Counted from the stretch's first letter, positions 1 through 6,216 are shown. The stretch is DNA of 10,459 bases from Streptosporangiaceae bacterium (GCA_030041195.1 JASHOI010000554.1:1-10459), one strand, 5' to 3'. Program-made: numbers and translations. The notes: generated from the letters alone by a model not told the origin.

Positions 1-201
1 GCCCGCGTAGAGGGCGTCACCACCGTTGTCCCCGCTGCCGGCCAGCACCAGGACCCGGGACCCGTAGACGGCAGGCAGCAGGCGGATGCACACCGACGCC
101 AGGCCGGCCGCGGCGCGCTGCATCAGTGCGCCCTCCGGCACCTCTGCCATCAGCGCGCTCTCTGCCGCCCGGACCGCGGCTACGTGGTGACCGTTTCTCA
201 T
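1..201 (-). CDS. nnrE: NAD(P)H-hydrate epimerase (YjeF N-terminal domain), 5' part only
   Basis: Reading the minus strand from the ATG at 201 gives 67 codons that run off the left edge. Seen: an early 'VRAAESALM' helix, then 'PEGALMQRAA', and the family signature 'GSGDNGGDALYAG' near residues 55-67. These are hallmarks of the YjeF N-terminal domain, which epimerises damaged (R)-NADHX and NADPHX for repair by the ADP-dependent dehydratase; in actinobacteria the two domains are often fused as nnrE/nnrD. The start is supported by AAGGGG at 213-208, 6 nt before the ATG. This is a cytosolic housekeeping enzyme with no obvious link to the polysaccharide genes upstream. It lies 180 bp beyond the end of the neighbouring regulator gene, so it probably has its own promoter. 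Whether the dehydratase domain follows cannot be seen. Confidence 0.85.
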   Translation of the reverse strand, partial: MRNGHHVAAVRAAESALMAEVPEGALMQRAAAGLASVCIRLLPAVYGSRVLVLAGSGDNGGDALYAG

Positions 202-221
202 GCCGGGCCCCTTGCCGACTT

Positions 222-248
222 CGTTTGTTCGCGCAGAGCGAACGAACG
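222..248. terminator. 11-bp inverted repeat between the LuxR-type regulator and nnrE
   Basis: Positions 222-232 (cgtttgttcgc) pair with 238-248 (gcgaacgaacg) across a 5-nt loop, with 10 Watson-Crick pairs and one G-T wobble. It lies 134 nt past the regulator's stop and 20-47 nt before the nnrE start. There is no T-tract on either strand, so it could be a tail-less actinobacterial terminator or an operator just ahead of nnrE. The repeat is seen directly; the role is open. Confidence 0.4.
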
Positions 249-381
249 GTCAGCCGACGCCGATGCCGCTCGGCGGGCCTGCGCCGCCAGCGAGATGTTC
301 GCGATGCCGCCGATGCGCACGATCATGTGCCAAGCCTGCCACGCCGCCCGGACGGCACCGCGGCTGGCGTCGGCGAGTGGA

Positions 382-1197
382 TCAGCCCGCGCTTGCCCCC
401 TGGCCGGCAGCAACGGGCAGAACCTGCTGCGCGACGCGCTCGCGCATTTCCTCGACCCGCCGCGGCCGGATCGGCCGCACCGTGCTCGTCACCTGCACCA
501 GGCTCGGGGTACGTACGGAACTCGGCCGCGCGCCACCGACCGCGACCTCTGGCATCTCCCCGGACCACAGATCGGGCAGGCGGTGCCGGACCGCGAACGA
601 GGCGGCCTCGAGCCGTGAATGCACCCCGAGCTTGGTGAGGACGGACTGCAGGTGCGTGCGCACCGTCGTGCGCGAGACACCGAGCAGTTCCACCATGGTC
701 GCAGTGTCGAGGCCTTCCACCAGCATCATCAGGCACTCCCGCTCGCGGCTGGTCAGGTGCGAGGCCATCCGGAGCGCCAGGCTCGGCTCCGCGGAGCGCC
801 GCGGAGCCGGGGCATCGGGGACATCGATGACGGTCTCACCGTCCAGCACGCGCTCGAGCGCGGAAACGAGCGCGCCGAGTCCGCGCGACTGGTGCAGGTA
901 ACCGGACGCCCCCGCGTCGAGCGCCCTGTCGACCGCATCACAGCCCGAGTTGGCGCCGAGCACGATGACGCCCGTGCCCGCGCACGCGGCGAGCACCTCG
1001 CGAATGGTCGCGGCGTGCTCGTCTTCCGGGGCGTTGTGATCGATCAGGCAGGCGTCCGGCTGGTGCACGCTCACCAAAGTGATCATCTCAGCGGCATTGC
1101 GGGCTACCCCGCACACCATGTGCCCCTGCTGGCTGAGCACCGTCGACAGCGCGTCGAGGAAGACAACGTGGTCGTCGCCGAGCACTACCGTGGCCAT
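382..1197 (-). CDS. LuxR/NarL-type response regulator with an atypical receiver
   Basis: A 271-residue protein. The receiver domain (about 1-120) has the acidic pair D8/D9 and a phosphorylatable D53 ('CLIDHNAP'). The usual Ser/Thr after strand 4 is Gly81 ('VIVLGANSG'), and the usual Lys after strand 5 is Gln103 ('SGYLHQS'). A LuxR helix-turn-helix follows at about 147-207 ('LTSRERECL', 'SRTTVRTHL', 'KLGVHSRLEAA'). The last 60 or so residues form a Pro/Arg/Ala-rich tail that NarL-family regulators normally lack. The ATG at 1197 has a strong site GGGGGAG at 1211-1205 with a 7-nt spacer. It is expected to be a cytosolic DNA-binding transcription factor. No histidine kinase is nearby, so it is an orphan here. 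Its DNA-binding region resembles that of the regulator at 2794-3513, suggesting paralogues. Phosphorylation-dependent switching is doubtful. Family is certain, target genes unknown. Confidence 0.9.
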   Translation of the reverse strand: MATVVLGDDHVVFLDALSTVLSQQGHMVCGVARNAAEMITLVSVHQPDACLIDHNAPEDEHAATIREVLAACAGTGVIVLGANSGCDAVDRALDAGASGYLHQSRGLGALVSALERVLDGETVIDVPDAPAPRRSAEPSLALRMASHLTSRERECLMMLVEGLDTATMVELLGVSRTTVRTHLQSVLTKLGVHSRLEAASFAVRHRLPDLWSGEMPEVAVGGARPSSVRTPSLVQVTSTVRPIRPRRVEEMRERVAQQVLPVAAGQGASAG

Positions 1198-1292
1198 GCG
1201 GTCACTCCCCCATCCCGGTGCCTGCCGAAGACGCCGCGGGCTTGGCCCCGGCCCGCAGTGTCCCCATAAAGGTCACGCGTCTCGAACAACAT
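1185..1292 (-). CDS. Possible 35-residue leader ORF overlapping the start of the downstream regulator
   Basis: On the minus strand an ATG at 1292 sits 5 nt after a very strong ribosome site, GGGGGGAG (1305-1298). The frame encodes 35 residues beginning MLFETRDLYGD and ends with TAG at 1187-1185, which is 13 nt inside the regulator gene that starts at 1197. This layout would allow translational coupling. The protein matches no family I know, contains many Gly and Arg, and could be chance in GC-rich DNA. The ribosome site and overlap are seen; translation is inference. Confidence 0.3.
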   Translation of the reverse strand: MLFETRDLYGDTAGRGQARGVFGRHRDGGVTAWPR

Positions 1293-1526
1293 GCGTTCTC
1301 CCCCCGGCGAGGAATCTCGCGGCAGCCGATGGCTGAATCCCGAGCTTCCAGGTCGGTTGCGTTGGCATATCTGGGCCACAGCACGCCCGAACAGTGGCCG
1401 CCACCGACCCCGAACGACCCGGCTCGGCTGCCTTCCCGGTTGAACCAGCCCACGATTGAAGACGCGTGCACCCCGGTGAACGTTTACAGGAAGTTACGAC
1501 GATGTGCCGCTGTGATCGGAAAATTA
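1198..1526. promoter_or_regulatory. 329-bp gene-poor gap upstream of the 382-1197 regulator
   Basis: This gap separates the end of the GT4 gene (TAG at 1529-1527) from the regulator at 1197, apart from the possible leader ORF at 1185-1292. The part near 1480-1530 is distinctly richer in A/T than its surroundings. A small inverted repeat (gtggc/gccac) lies at about 1395-1405. I see no convincing -35/-10 pair and no strong terminator. It presumably carries the regulator's promoter. Confidence 0.35.
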
Positions 1527-2732
1527 CTAATAGTGATGACTAGCGGAGCCGCTGCGAGTGACCGGCAGGGCCAGGCCAGCGGGCGCGTACGCGGCGATGA
1601 GCGCGGAGCGCAGGGCGGGCTCGCCATACTGGTCGGCCACCCGGGAGCGAGCGACATCGGCCATGCGGGCGGCCGCCTCGGGCGAGTCGAGCAGGTGCCG
1701 GACGGCCGCAGCCAGCTGGCTCGGCCGGCGCGGCGGGATCAGCGTCCCGGTCACCCCCGGTATCACCAGGTCCGGAACGGCGTTGACGGCGGTCGCCACG
1801 ACGGGGACGCCACAGATCATCGCCTCGACGATCACGGTGGGCAGACCCTCGTAACGGCTGGGCATGGCGAAGACGTCGAGAGCGGGAAGCACCTCGAGCA
1901 CGTCCGTGCGCTCGCCCGCCAGGACCGCACGCACCCCGGGTGGCAGGCCGGCCGCCTGCCTGGCGACGCGCCCGGCCAGTTCCCCGTCGCCGATCCAGAT
2001 GCCGATCACGCCCGGGCGGCCGATCTCCCGCATCGCAGCGATGAAATCCTCGGGCGCCTTCTGGTAGGTGAGCCGGCCGACCGCGCCGACGACGGTTGCG
2101 TCGTCGGGAAGACCGAGCATGGCCCGGGCGCGACGGCGCGCCTCCGGCAGCCCGGCGTTCATGCTCGCGCGCAGCCGCTCAGGCCCGTCGACCGCGACGC
2201 CGATCGTGGCGACGCGCTCCGGCGAGACCAGGCCCCGCCGCACCGCCTCGGCGGCCACCGCGCTGCCGACGCACAGCGCCATGTCGGTTATCCGGCCGAG
2301 CCGGCGCTCGATCGCCACGTACGCCTGGCGCCGCAGCGGGGACTGGAACCGGTGGAACGGGAACCCATGGTAGGTGTGCACGATCCTGGGCACGCCCGCC
2401 CTGCGGGCGGCGATGCGGCCGACCGCTCCCGCCTTGGCGCAGTGGGTGTGCACGACGTCGAAATTCCGCTCGCGGAAGATCGATTCCAGCTTCCCGGTCG
2501 CCAGCACGTCACTGCGCGGGGCGATCACCTCGCGGAGCACGGGCTCGACCAGAACCTCGATCCCCGAGGCCGCGGCCTCCTCGAGCAGCCGCCCTCCGCT
2601 GCCCGTCACGATCGTGGGCGTCACGACCTCGGGGTCCAGCACCTGGGCACCGCGAAGGGCGAGCACGCCCGCTCCGCCTTCGAGCCTGGTGATGACCGTC
2701 GCGACCCGCAGCGCGCGGTTTCCGCCGCCCAT
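1527..2732 (-). CDS. GT4-family glycosyltransferase (GT-B fold)
   Basis: A 401-residue protein with the two-lobed GT-B layout. The N-terminal lobe starts 'RVATVITRLEGGAG' and carries 'VVHTHCAKAGAVGR' (about 93-106), typical of retaining GT4 enzymes of the WbpH/EpsD type. The C-terminal lobe has 'VGAVGRLTYQKAPEDF' (about 215-230), 'IGDGEL', and the nucleotide-sugar-binding E-x7-E motif 'YEGLPTVIVEAM' (E295, E303). It has no signal peptide or membrane segment and should act on the cytoplasmic face, adding a sugar to a polysaccharide or lipid-linked acceptor. Start choice: GAAGGGGG (2746-2739) touches an ATG at 2738 directly, leaving no spacer, but is 6 nt from the ATG at 2732, so 2732 is preferred (2738 adds two residues). 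It lies 61 bp after the regulator at 2794-3513 and is probably co-transcribed with it. Donor sugar and acceptor are unknown. Confidence 0.88.
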   Translation of the reverse strand: MGGGNRALRVATVITRLEGGAGVLALRGAQVLDPEVVTPTIVTGSGGRLLEEAAASGIEVLVEPVLREVIAPRSDVLATGKLESIFRERNFDVVHTHCAKAGAVGRIAARRAGVPRIVHTYHGFPFHRFQSPLRRQAYVAIERRLGRITDMALCVGSAVAAEAVRRGLVSPERVATIGVAVDGPERLRASMNAGLPEARRRARAMLGLPDDATVVGAVGRLTYQKAPEDFIAAMREIGRPGVIGIWIGDGELAGRVARQAAGLPPGVRAVLAGERTDVLEVLPALDVFAMPSRYEGLPTVIVEAMICGVPVVATAVNAVPDLVIPGVTGTLIPPRRPSQLAAAVRHLLDSPEAAARMADVARSRVADQYGEPALRSALIAAYAPAGLALPVTRSGSASHHY

Positions 2733-2738
2733 CACCAT

Positions 2739-2746
2739 CCCCCTTC
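2739..2746 (-). promoter_or_regulatory. Shine-Dalgarno site deciding the GT4 start
   Basis: Minus-strand GAAGGGGG abuts ATG 2738 with no spacer and stands 6 nt before ATG 2732. The spacing favours initiation at 2732. Confidence 0.55.
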
Positions 2747-2775
2747 ACTGCCTCGCGTCCTCCCCGCCCCCCCGA

Positions 2776-2809
2776 CCCGGGCGGGATGGCTGATCATCGC
2801 CCGCCCGGG
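2776..2809. terminator. 10-bp perfect GC hairpin spanning the regulator's stop codon
   Basis: cccgggcggg (2776-2785) and cccgcccggg (2800-2809) are exact reverse complements with a 14-nt loop. The regulator's TGA (2796-2794) lies in the loop. There is no T-tract after it on the minus strand. It may be an attenuating or tail-less terminator, or an mRNA-stabilising structure between the regulator and the GT4 gene. Confidence 0.5.
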
Positions 2810-3513
2810 CCCGTCGGACGGAACGGCACCGTTGAAGACCCTCCGGTGATCCCGTTGCGCTCGGGCGGCCGCAAGCCCGCCGCCCGGGCGACCCGGACGG
2901 CCTCGAGCCTGCTGTGCACGTCCAGCTTGCTGAAGATGCTTCGGGTGTGGGTGCGGACCGTATCGGTAGAGATCAGCAGCTCCTCGGCGATCTGCCGACC
3001 GCGCTTGCCTTCCGCCATGCTGGCGAGCACGTCCCGCTCCCGCGGGCTCAGCACGTCGAGGGGGTCGCCGGCCTCCTTTGCCTTGCGGACGTCTTCGCGC
3101 AGCTCACGCAGGATCTCGCCAAGCATCTCCGGCGGGAACCAGGAATGACCCTGGCACACCCCGCGCAGCACGGTCTCCAGGTCATCGGCGCCCTGCTCCT
3201 TGGACACCCAAGCGGCCGCTCCCGCCCTGGCGGCCTCCACCGCGTGGGCCACGTCGTGATCACCGCTGACCACGACCACATGAGCGCTCGGCCACGCGGC
3301 CTTGAGCCGGGTCAGCACCTCGCCGACCGCAAACCCGAGCGGCTCGACCTCGATCAGGATGACGTCTGGCCGCAGCCAGCGGACCACCTCGGGCAGCTGG
3401 GGGTCGTCAGTGCTGCAGCACCCGGCCACCCAGAGATCGGGAGCGGTAGACAGCCGGGACGCAAGCGCTTCTGTCACCATCCTGTAGTCGTCTACAAGAA
3501 GCAGTCGCCGCAC
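2794..3513 (-). CDS. LuxR/NarL-type response regulator with Glu at the phosphorylation site
   Basis: A 239-residue protein from the preferred start. The receiver domain (about 1-120) begins 'RRLLLVDDYRMV' with the acidic pair D8/D9. Where the phospho-acceptor Asp belongs it has Glu55 ('PDVILIEVEPLG'). The switch Ser83 ('VVVVSGD') and Lys105 ('AWVSKEQ') are intact. A linker rich in charged residues leads to a LuxR helix-turn-helix at about 155-215 ('LSPRERDVLASMAEG', 'STDTVRTHTRSIFSKL', 'VHSRLEAVRVA'). Start: GTG at 3519 has GGAG only 2 nt away, whereas GTG at 3513 has an 8-nt spacer, so 3513 is preferred (3519 adds two residues). Asp-to-Glu at this site often mimics phosphorylation in response regulators, so this one may be constitutively active or phosphorylation-independent. 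It sits just after the spherulin genes and before a GT4 gene, a natural position for a cluster regulator. Target genes are inferred, not shown. Confidence 0.9.
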   Translation of the reverse strand: MRRLLLVDDYRMVTEALASRLSTAPDLWVAGCCSTDDPQLPEVVRWLRPDVILIEVEPLGFAVGEVLTRLKAAWPSAHVVVVSGDHDVAHAVEAARAGAAAWVSKEQGADDLETVLRGVCQGHSWFPPEMLGEILRELREDVRKAKEAGDPLDVLSPRERDVLASMAEGKRGRQIAEELLISTDTVRTHTRSIFSKLDVHSRLEAVRVARAAGLRPPERNGITGGSSTVPFRPTGPGGR

Positions 3514-3701
3514 GTCCACTACTCCACTGTGGCGTGGCGGCCTGGCATTGTCCTCATACAGATGAATGAGTAATTCTCCTCCTCATAAGGGGGAGTGAAC
3601 CCCGGAGCCTAACCCTGGTTACCTGGAGTACGTAATCAACTACTCTGTGGATGCGCGCCTGGCTGCCGCGGTGTTGCTGGGCTGCCCCGCTGGCCGCATA
3701 G
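3514..3701. promoter_or_regulatory. Upstream region of the 2794-3513 regulator with several repeats
   Basis: This region is relatively A/T-rich near 3541-3660. It contains a direct repeat tcctcata at 3551-3558 and 3580-3587 (29 bp apart), a perfect palindrome taacc-ct-ggtta at 3610-3621, and gagta (3626-3630) facing tactc (3641-3645). Such clustered short repeats ahead of a regulator gene suggest operators, possibly for autoregulation. I cannot fix a -35/-10 pair. The repeats are seen; the function is inference. Confidence 0.4.
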
Positions 3702-3726
3702 TCAGGGCGCGCTATTGGGGCAGCCC
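3679..3726. terminator. 10-bp perfect inverted repeat around the end of the membrane-anchored spherulin gene
   Basis: gggctgcccc (3679-3688) and ggggcagccc (3717-3726) are exact reverse complements with a 28-nt loop containing the gene's TGA (3704-3702). There is no T-tract. The long loop weakens the case for a classical terminator, but the position at the end of the six-gene run fits an operon end. Confidence 0.4.
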
Positions 3727-4568
3727 TGGGTAATGATGCTGTCCTCGGCTGACCAGTAGCTCGGCAGTGAGCTGTAGGGATTCCCGCCGCTTCCGTCGGT
3801 CACGTACACGTAGCCGGCATTACGGGTTTTTGACAGGTTGATCGCGCTATTGACCTGTGACCCCGAGGTGGCGTAGATCGTGTTCGCGAACCGGTCGGGG
3901 CTGTAATCAAAGACCCAGCTGGGCACGTCGATGTTGTGGTACAGGCTGTACGGGCCCTCGAATGCCATCACGACGTTGCTGACGGACATGTAGCTGGGAT
4001 CCGGGAAGTCTCCCGGGTTGATCCAGATCGACGTCTCCGGGTTGGCGCTGCGAATGTAATGTGCGAGTTTCTTATAGTACGGAAGCTGGCTGCTGATGCC
4101 CTTGACCTCGTCAAGGAAGATATCGGTGACGCCATACCAGGCCTTGTAGTGCCGGACGTCCGCCTCGACCTGCGAAAGCGGGCGCGACCCGTAGCCGGTC
4201 GACGAATAGCCAAGGATCGTCACCCCGGCGGCCCGTTCCTTTTTGACGATGCTCTGAAAGTGCCCCACCGGGCCACTGCCCGCGCCGAGCCCCGAGATAT
4301 CGAGGATCATGTAGCTGGGCACCGGCTTGGTGTTCGCGGCCTGCTGCCAGATTCCCGACGCGTAGAAAAACGCCGGGACGAAGGCACGCTGCGGATGGCA
4401 GCTCTTGCTCGGCGCGATGGCGACGTTATTCTGCGTGGTCAGCTTCGCCGTGATGCCGGCCGCGACACCGAGCACCAGGATGGCGACGATCACCACGACC
4501 GTCACCGGCCTGGTAACCCACTTGAGGTTTTGCCACTGACGGCCCCGGCGTGGGGGGGTACTAGACAT
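3702..4568 (-). CDS. Membrane-anchored spherulin-4 / GH135-like glycoside hydrolase
   Basis: A 288-residue protein with a basic cytoplasmic N-terminus (1-20), one hydrophobic helix (about 21-43, 'PVTVVVIVAILVLGVAAG') and an extracellular domain from about 60. The domain matches the spherulin-4 family: 'RAFVPAFFYASGIW', 'GVTILGYSSTGYGSR', 'WYGVTDIFLDEVKG' (D153/E154), 'WINPGDF', 'MAFEGPY' (E204) and 'YVYVTDGSGGNPYSSLP'. In the fungal family member Sph3 (GH135) an Asp-Glu pair and a later Glu are the key acidic residues for cutting GalNAc-containing galactosaminogalactan; all three have counterparts here. It probably trims a hexosamine polymer outside the membrane. It lies 39 bp after a second spherulin-4 gene. 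Its DNA is clearly less GC-rich than its neighbours (for example 30 of 60 bases at 4021-4080). The ribosome site is weak. Substrate is inferred. Confidence 0.85.
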   Translation of the reverse strand: MSSTPPRRGRQWQNLKWVTRPVTVVVIVAILVLGVAAGITAKLTTQNNVAIAPSKSCHPQRAFVPAFFYASGIWQQAANTKPVPSYMILDISGLGAGSGPVGHFQSIVKKERAAGVTILGYSSTGYGSRPLSQVEADVRHYKAWYGVTDIFLDEVKGISSQLPYYKKLAHYIRSANPETSIWINPGDFPDPSYMSVSNVVMAFEGPYSLYHNIDVPSWVFDYSPDRFANTIYATSGSQVNSAINLSKTRNAGYVYVTDGSGGNPYSSLPSYWSAEDSIITQGCPNSAP

Positions 4569-4607
4569 ATCTACATCAGCCCTGATCGGCAGCTTCTTCT
4601 GAATGTA

Positions 4608-5294
4608 TTAACGCAGCCACGGTGACTCCGGTTGAAGTCCACCGGCGGGAAGGCAGTCGTACGGGTTAGCCCCGGCACGGTCGGTGATGTACACGCTGCC
4701 CGCCCGCCGCCGCATCGCGAGCAGAAGCGCGTGGTCATAGTTTTCCCGCGGCACCGCGTACACGACGTGGTAGAACTTGTCGGCCGAACGGGACCGCGTC
4801 CACCGTGGCACGGCGAGCTGAAGGTAGGCCCGCCACGGGCCTTCGAACGTGCCGAGCAGGTTGGCGTGCTCGGCATACGCCTCCAGCGGGTGCGCACCAT
4901 GGTTGAACATCACCAGCCGGGCGCCAAGGTAGCGGGCGTCCCGGGACAGGCCGGCGTAATAGCCGAGGTGCTCGGCGGTGATGGAGACCCGGTCGAAGCA
5001 CACCCCGGCTACGTTGTACCACTTCAGGAACGATTCGAGGTCCGCGAGCGCCTCGCGGGGCTGGCGCTGGCCGTAGTTGGTGTCCACGTATCCGGCAATC
5101 GCGACCCCAGCCTGACGCAGCCGGTCGAGCGCGTGAGCGTAGGCGGCGTCGGGGCCGGGACCCGGACCGTTGGCCACGTTCAGTATCACCAGCCGCACCT
5201 GCGGGCCGTGCTCGGCGAGCACCTCCCAGTCGGCCGGCTTGCTGTCGGGCCGGAAGTACGCGGGAACCACCAGCCGCGGCGTGTCCAGCTGCAT
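4608..5294 (-). CDS. Cytoplasmic spherulin-4-like protein with an altered acidic pair
   Basis: A 228-residue protein from the ATG at 5294, made almost entirely of one spherulin-4 domain: 'RLVVPAYFRPDS', 'LVILNVANGPGPG', 'GVAIAGYVDTNYGQR', 'KWYNVAGVCFDRVS' (D101/R102), 'FNHGAH', 'GTFEGPW' (E151) and 'SVYITDRAGANPYDCLP'. It aligns along its length with the neighbouring anchored protein but lacks signal peptide and membrane helix. The second residue of the Asp-Glu pair is Arg102. A longer open frame reaches 5456 but overlaps the previous gene; the ATG at 5294 starts 4 nt after that gene's TGA (5301-5299), and translation is probably coupled because no good ribosome site is seen. It may be a weak or inactive hydrolase, a sugar-binding partner, or an enzyme using a different residue set. 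Family is confident, activity is not. Confidence 0.82.
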   Translation of the reverse strand: MQLDTPRLVVPAYFRPDSKPADWEVLAEHGPQVRLVILNVANGPGPGPDAAYAHALDRLRQAGVAIAGYVDTNYGQRQPREALADLESFLKWYNVAGVCFDRVSITAEHLGYYAGLSRDARYLGARLVMFNHGAHPLEAYAEHANLLGTFEGPWRAYLQLAVPRWTRSRSADKFYHVVYAVPRENYDHALLLAMRRRAGSVYITDRAGANPYDCLPAGGLQPESPWLR

Positions 5295-5298
5295 GCGG

Positions 5299-6216
5299 TC
5301 AGTGGAGCGCCGGCGCACCGGTTGCCTCCCACAGGTCGTCCAGCGACGCCGCGAGGTCCCGGCGTGGCTCCCAGCACAGGTCCTGGCGGGCCAGGCCGAT
5401 GTCGGCCTGCTGCCAGTCCAGATCGCCAGATCGCGCCGAGCCCGCCGAGTCCTCATGCACCGGGCCCGCGTACCCGGTGACCGCGATGAGTTCCTTCACC
5501 AGCGTCCGGGCCGAGACCCCGGTGCCGCTGCCGATGTTCAGCACGGCGTGCGGCACCGTGGGCGCGCCAGCAGCGGCGACCACCGCATCGCCGACGTCTC
5601 GCGCGTCGACGAAGTCACGGACCGCGTCCAGCGGGCCGAGCCGCACCTCTGCGCCACCGTCCAGGGCTCGGCGCAGCTGTGCCGCCACCCTGCCGGGCAG
5701 GCCGGTCTCCGGCGCCCCGGCGCCAACCGGGTTGAAGACCCGCAGCACCACGGCGTCGAGCCCGGCTGCCCGACCCAGCTCGACCAGCCGGGTGCCAGCC
5801 AGCTTGGTCGCCCCGTAGGGCGCGCCCGGGCGCGGCCGCGCCGCCTCGCTGAGCGGCACGCCAGGCGCCGCGCCTCCGTACTCGGCCGCCGAGCCGAGAT
5901 GCACAAGCCTGGCCGGCGTCTCGGCGAGCAGCATCGCCCGGACCAGCGTGTAAGCGCCGGTTATGTTGGCCGCTGCCAGCACGTCGGGGCCGCCCACGGT
6001 GAGCCCGGCGCAGTTGGCGATCGCGTCGGGCGCCACCGCCGAAATGATCTCGGCGGTGCGGGCCAGGTCGTCCTGTGCCAGGTCGAGCCGCCGGTGCGCG
6101 GGCGAGCTGGCCAGCCCGGCCCGGCCCGCGGTGACCACCTCTGCTCCGGCCGCGGTGGCCTGCCGCCACACGTGACCGCCGAGAAACCCGCTCGCGCCGA
6201 GTATCAGCAGCCGCAT
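5299..6216 (-). CDS. NAD(P)-dependent SDR sugar-nucleotide epimerase / 4-ketoreductase
   Basis: A 305-residue extended SDR. Seen: the Rossmann motif 'LGASGFLGGH' (G7, G10, G13), 'LVHLGSAAEYGG' with catalytic Ser109, 'PYGATKLAG' (Y134, K138) and 'LRVFNPVGAG'. The C-terminal substrate region contains 'LGPLDAVRDFVDARDVGDA' and 'LNIGSGTGVSARTLV'. This pattern resembles GDP-6-deoxy-4-keto-mannose reductases (RMD) and UDP-hexose 4-epimerases; I cannot separate the two. Start: the open frame extends to 6294, but the ATG at 6216 begins exactly at the Rossmann strand, lies 28 bp after the preceding stop and has GGCGGGCGG just before it. It follows the 4,6-dehydratase-like gene, so acting on that enzyme's 4-keto product is plausible. 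As a 4-epimerase it would instead parallel PelX, which makes UDP-GalNAc for Pel. Confidence 0.85.
   Translation of the reverse strand: MRLLILGASGFLGGHVWRQATAAGAEVVTAGRAGLASSPAHRRLDLAQDDLARTAEIISAVAPDAIANCAGLTVGGPDVLAAANITGAYTLVRAMLLAETPARLVHLGSAAEYGGAAPGVPLSEAARPRPGAPYGATKLAGTRLVELGRAAGLDAVVLRVFNPVGAGAPETGLPGRVAAQLRRALDGGAEVRLGPLDAVRDFVDARDVGDAVVAAAGAPTVPHAVLNIGSGTGVSARTLVKELIAVTGYAGPVHEDSAGSARSGDLDWQQADIGLARQDLCWEPRRDLAASLDDLWEATGAPALH

Noticed and set aside
1502..1543. Plus-strand mini-ORF MCRCDRKITNSDD after AGGAAG
   Set aside because: Only 13 codons, no plus-strand gene follows it, and the A/T-rich patch makes chance likely.
1218..2849. Long plus-strand open frame (543 codons) opposite the GT4 gene
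   Set aside because: Antisense shadow of the glycosyltransferase; low-complexity composition and no recognisable motif.
3519..3557. Minus-strand 12-codon ORF (MRTMPGRHATVE) whose TAG overlaps the alternative GTG at 3519
   Set aside because: The nearest good ribosome site, AGGAGGAG, is about 19 nt from its ATG, too far for normal initiation; it may still be a chance coupling signal.
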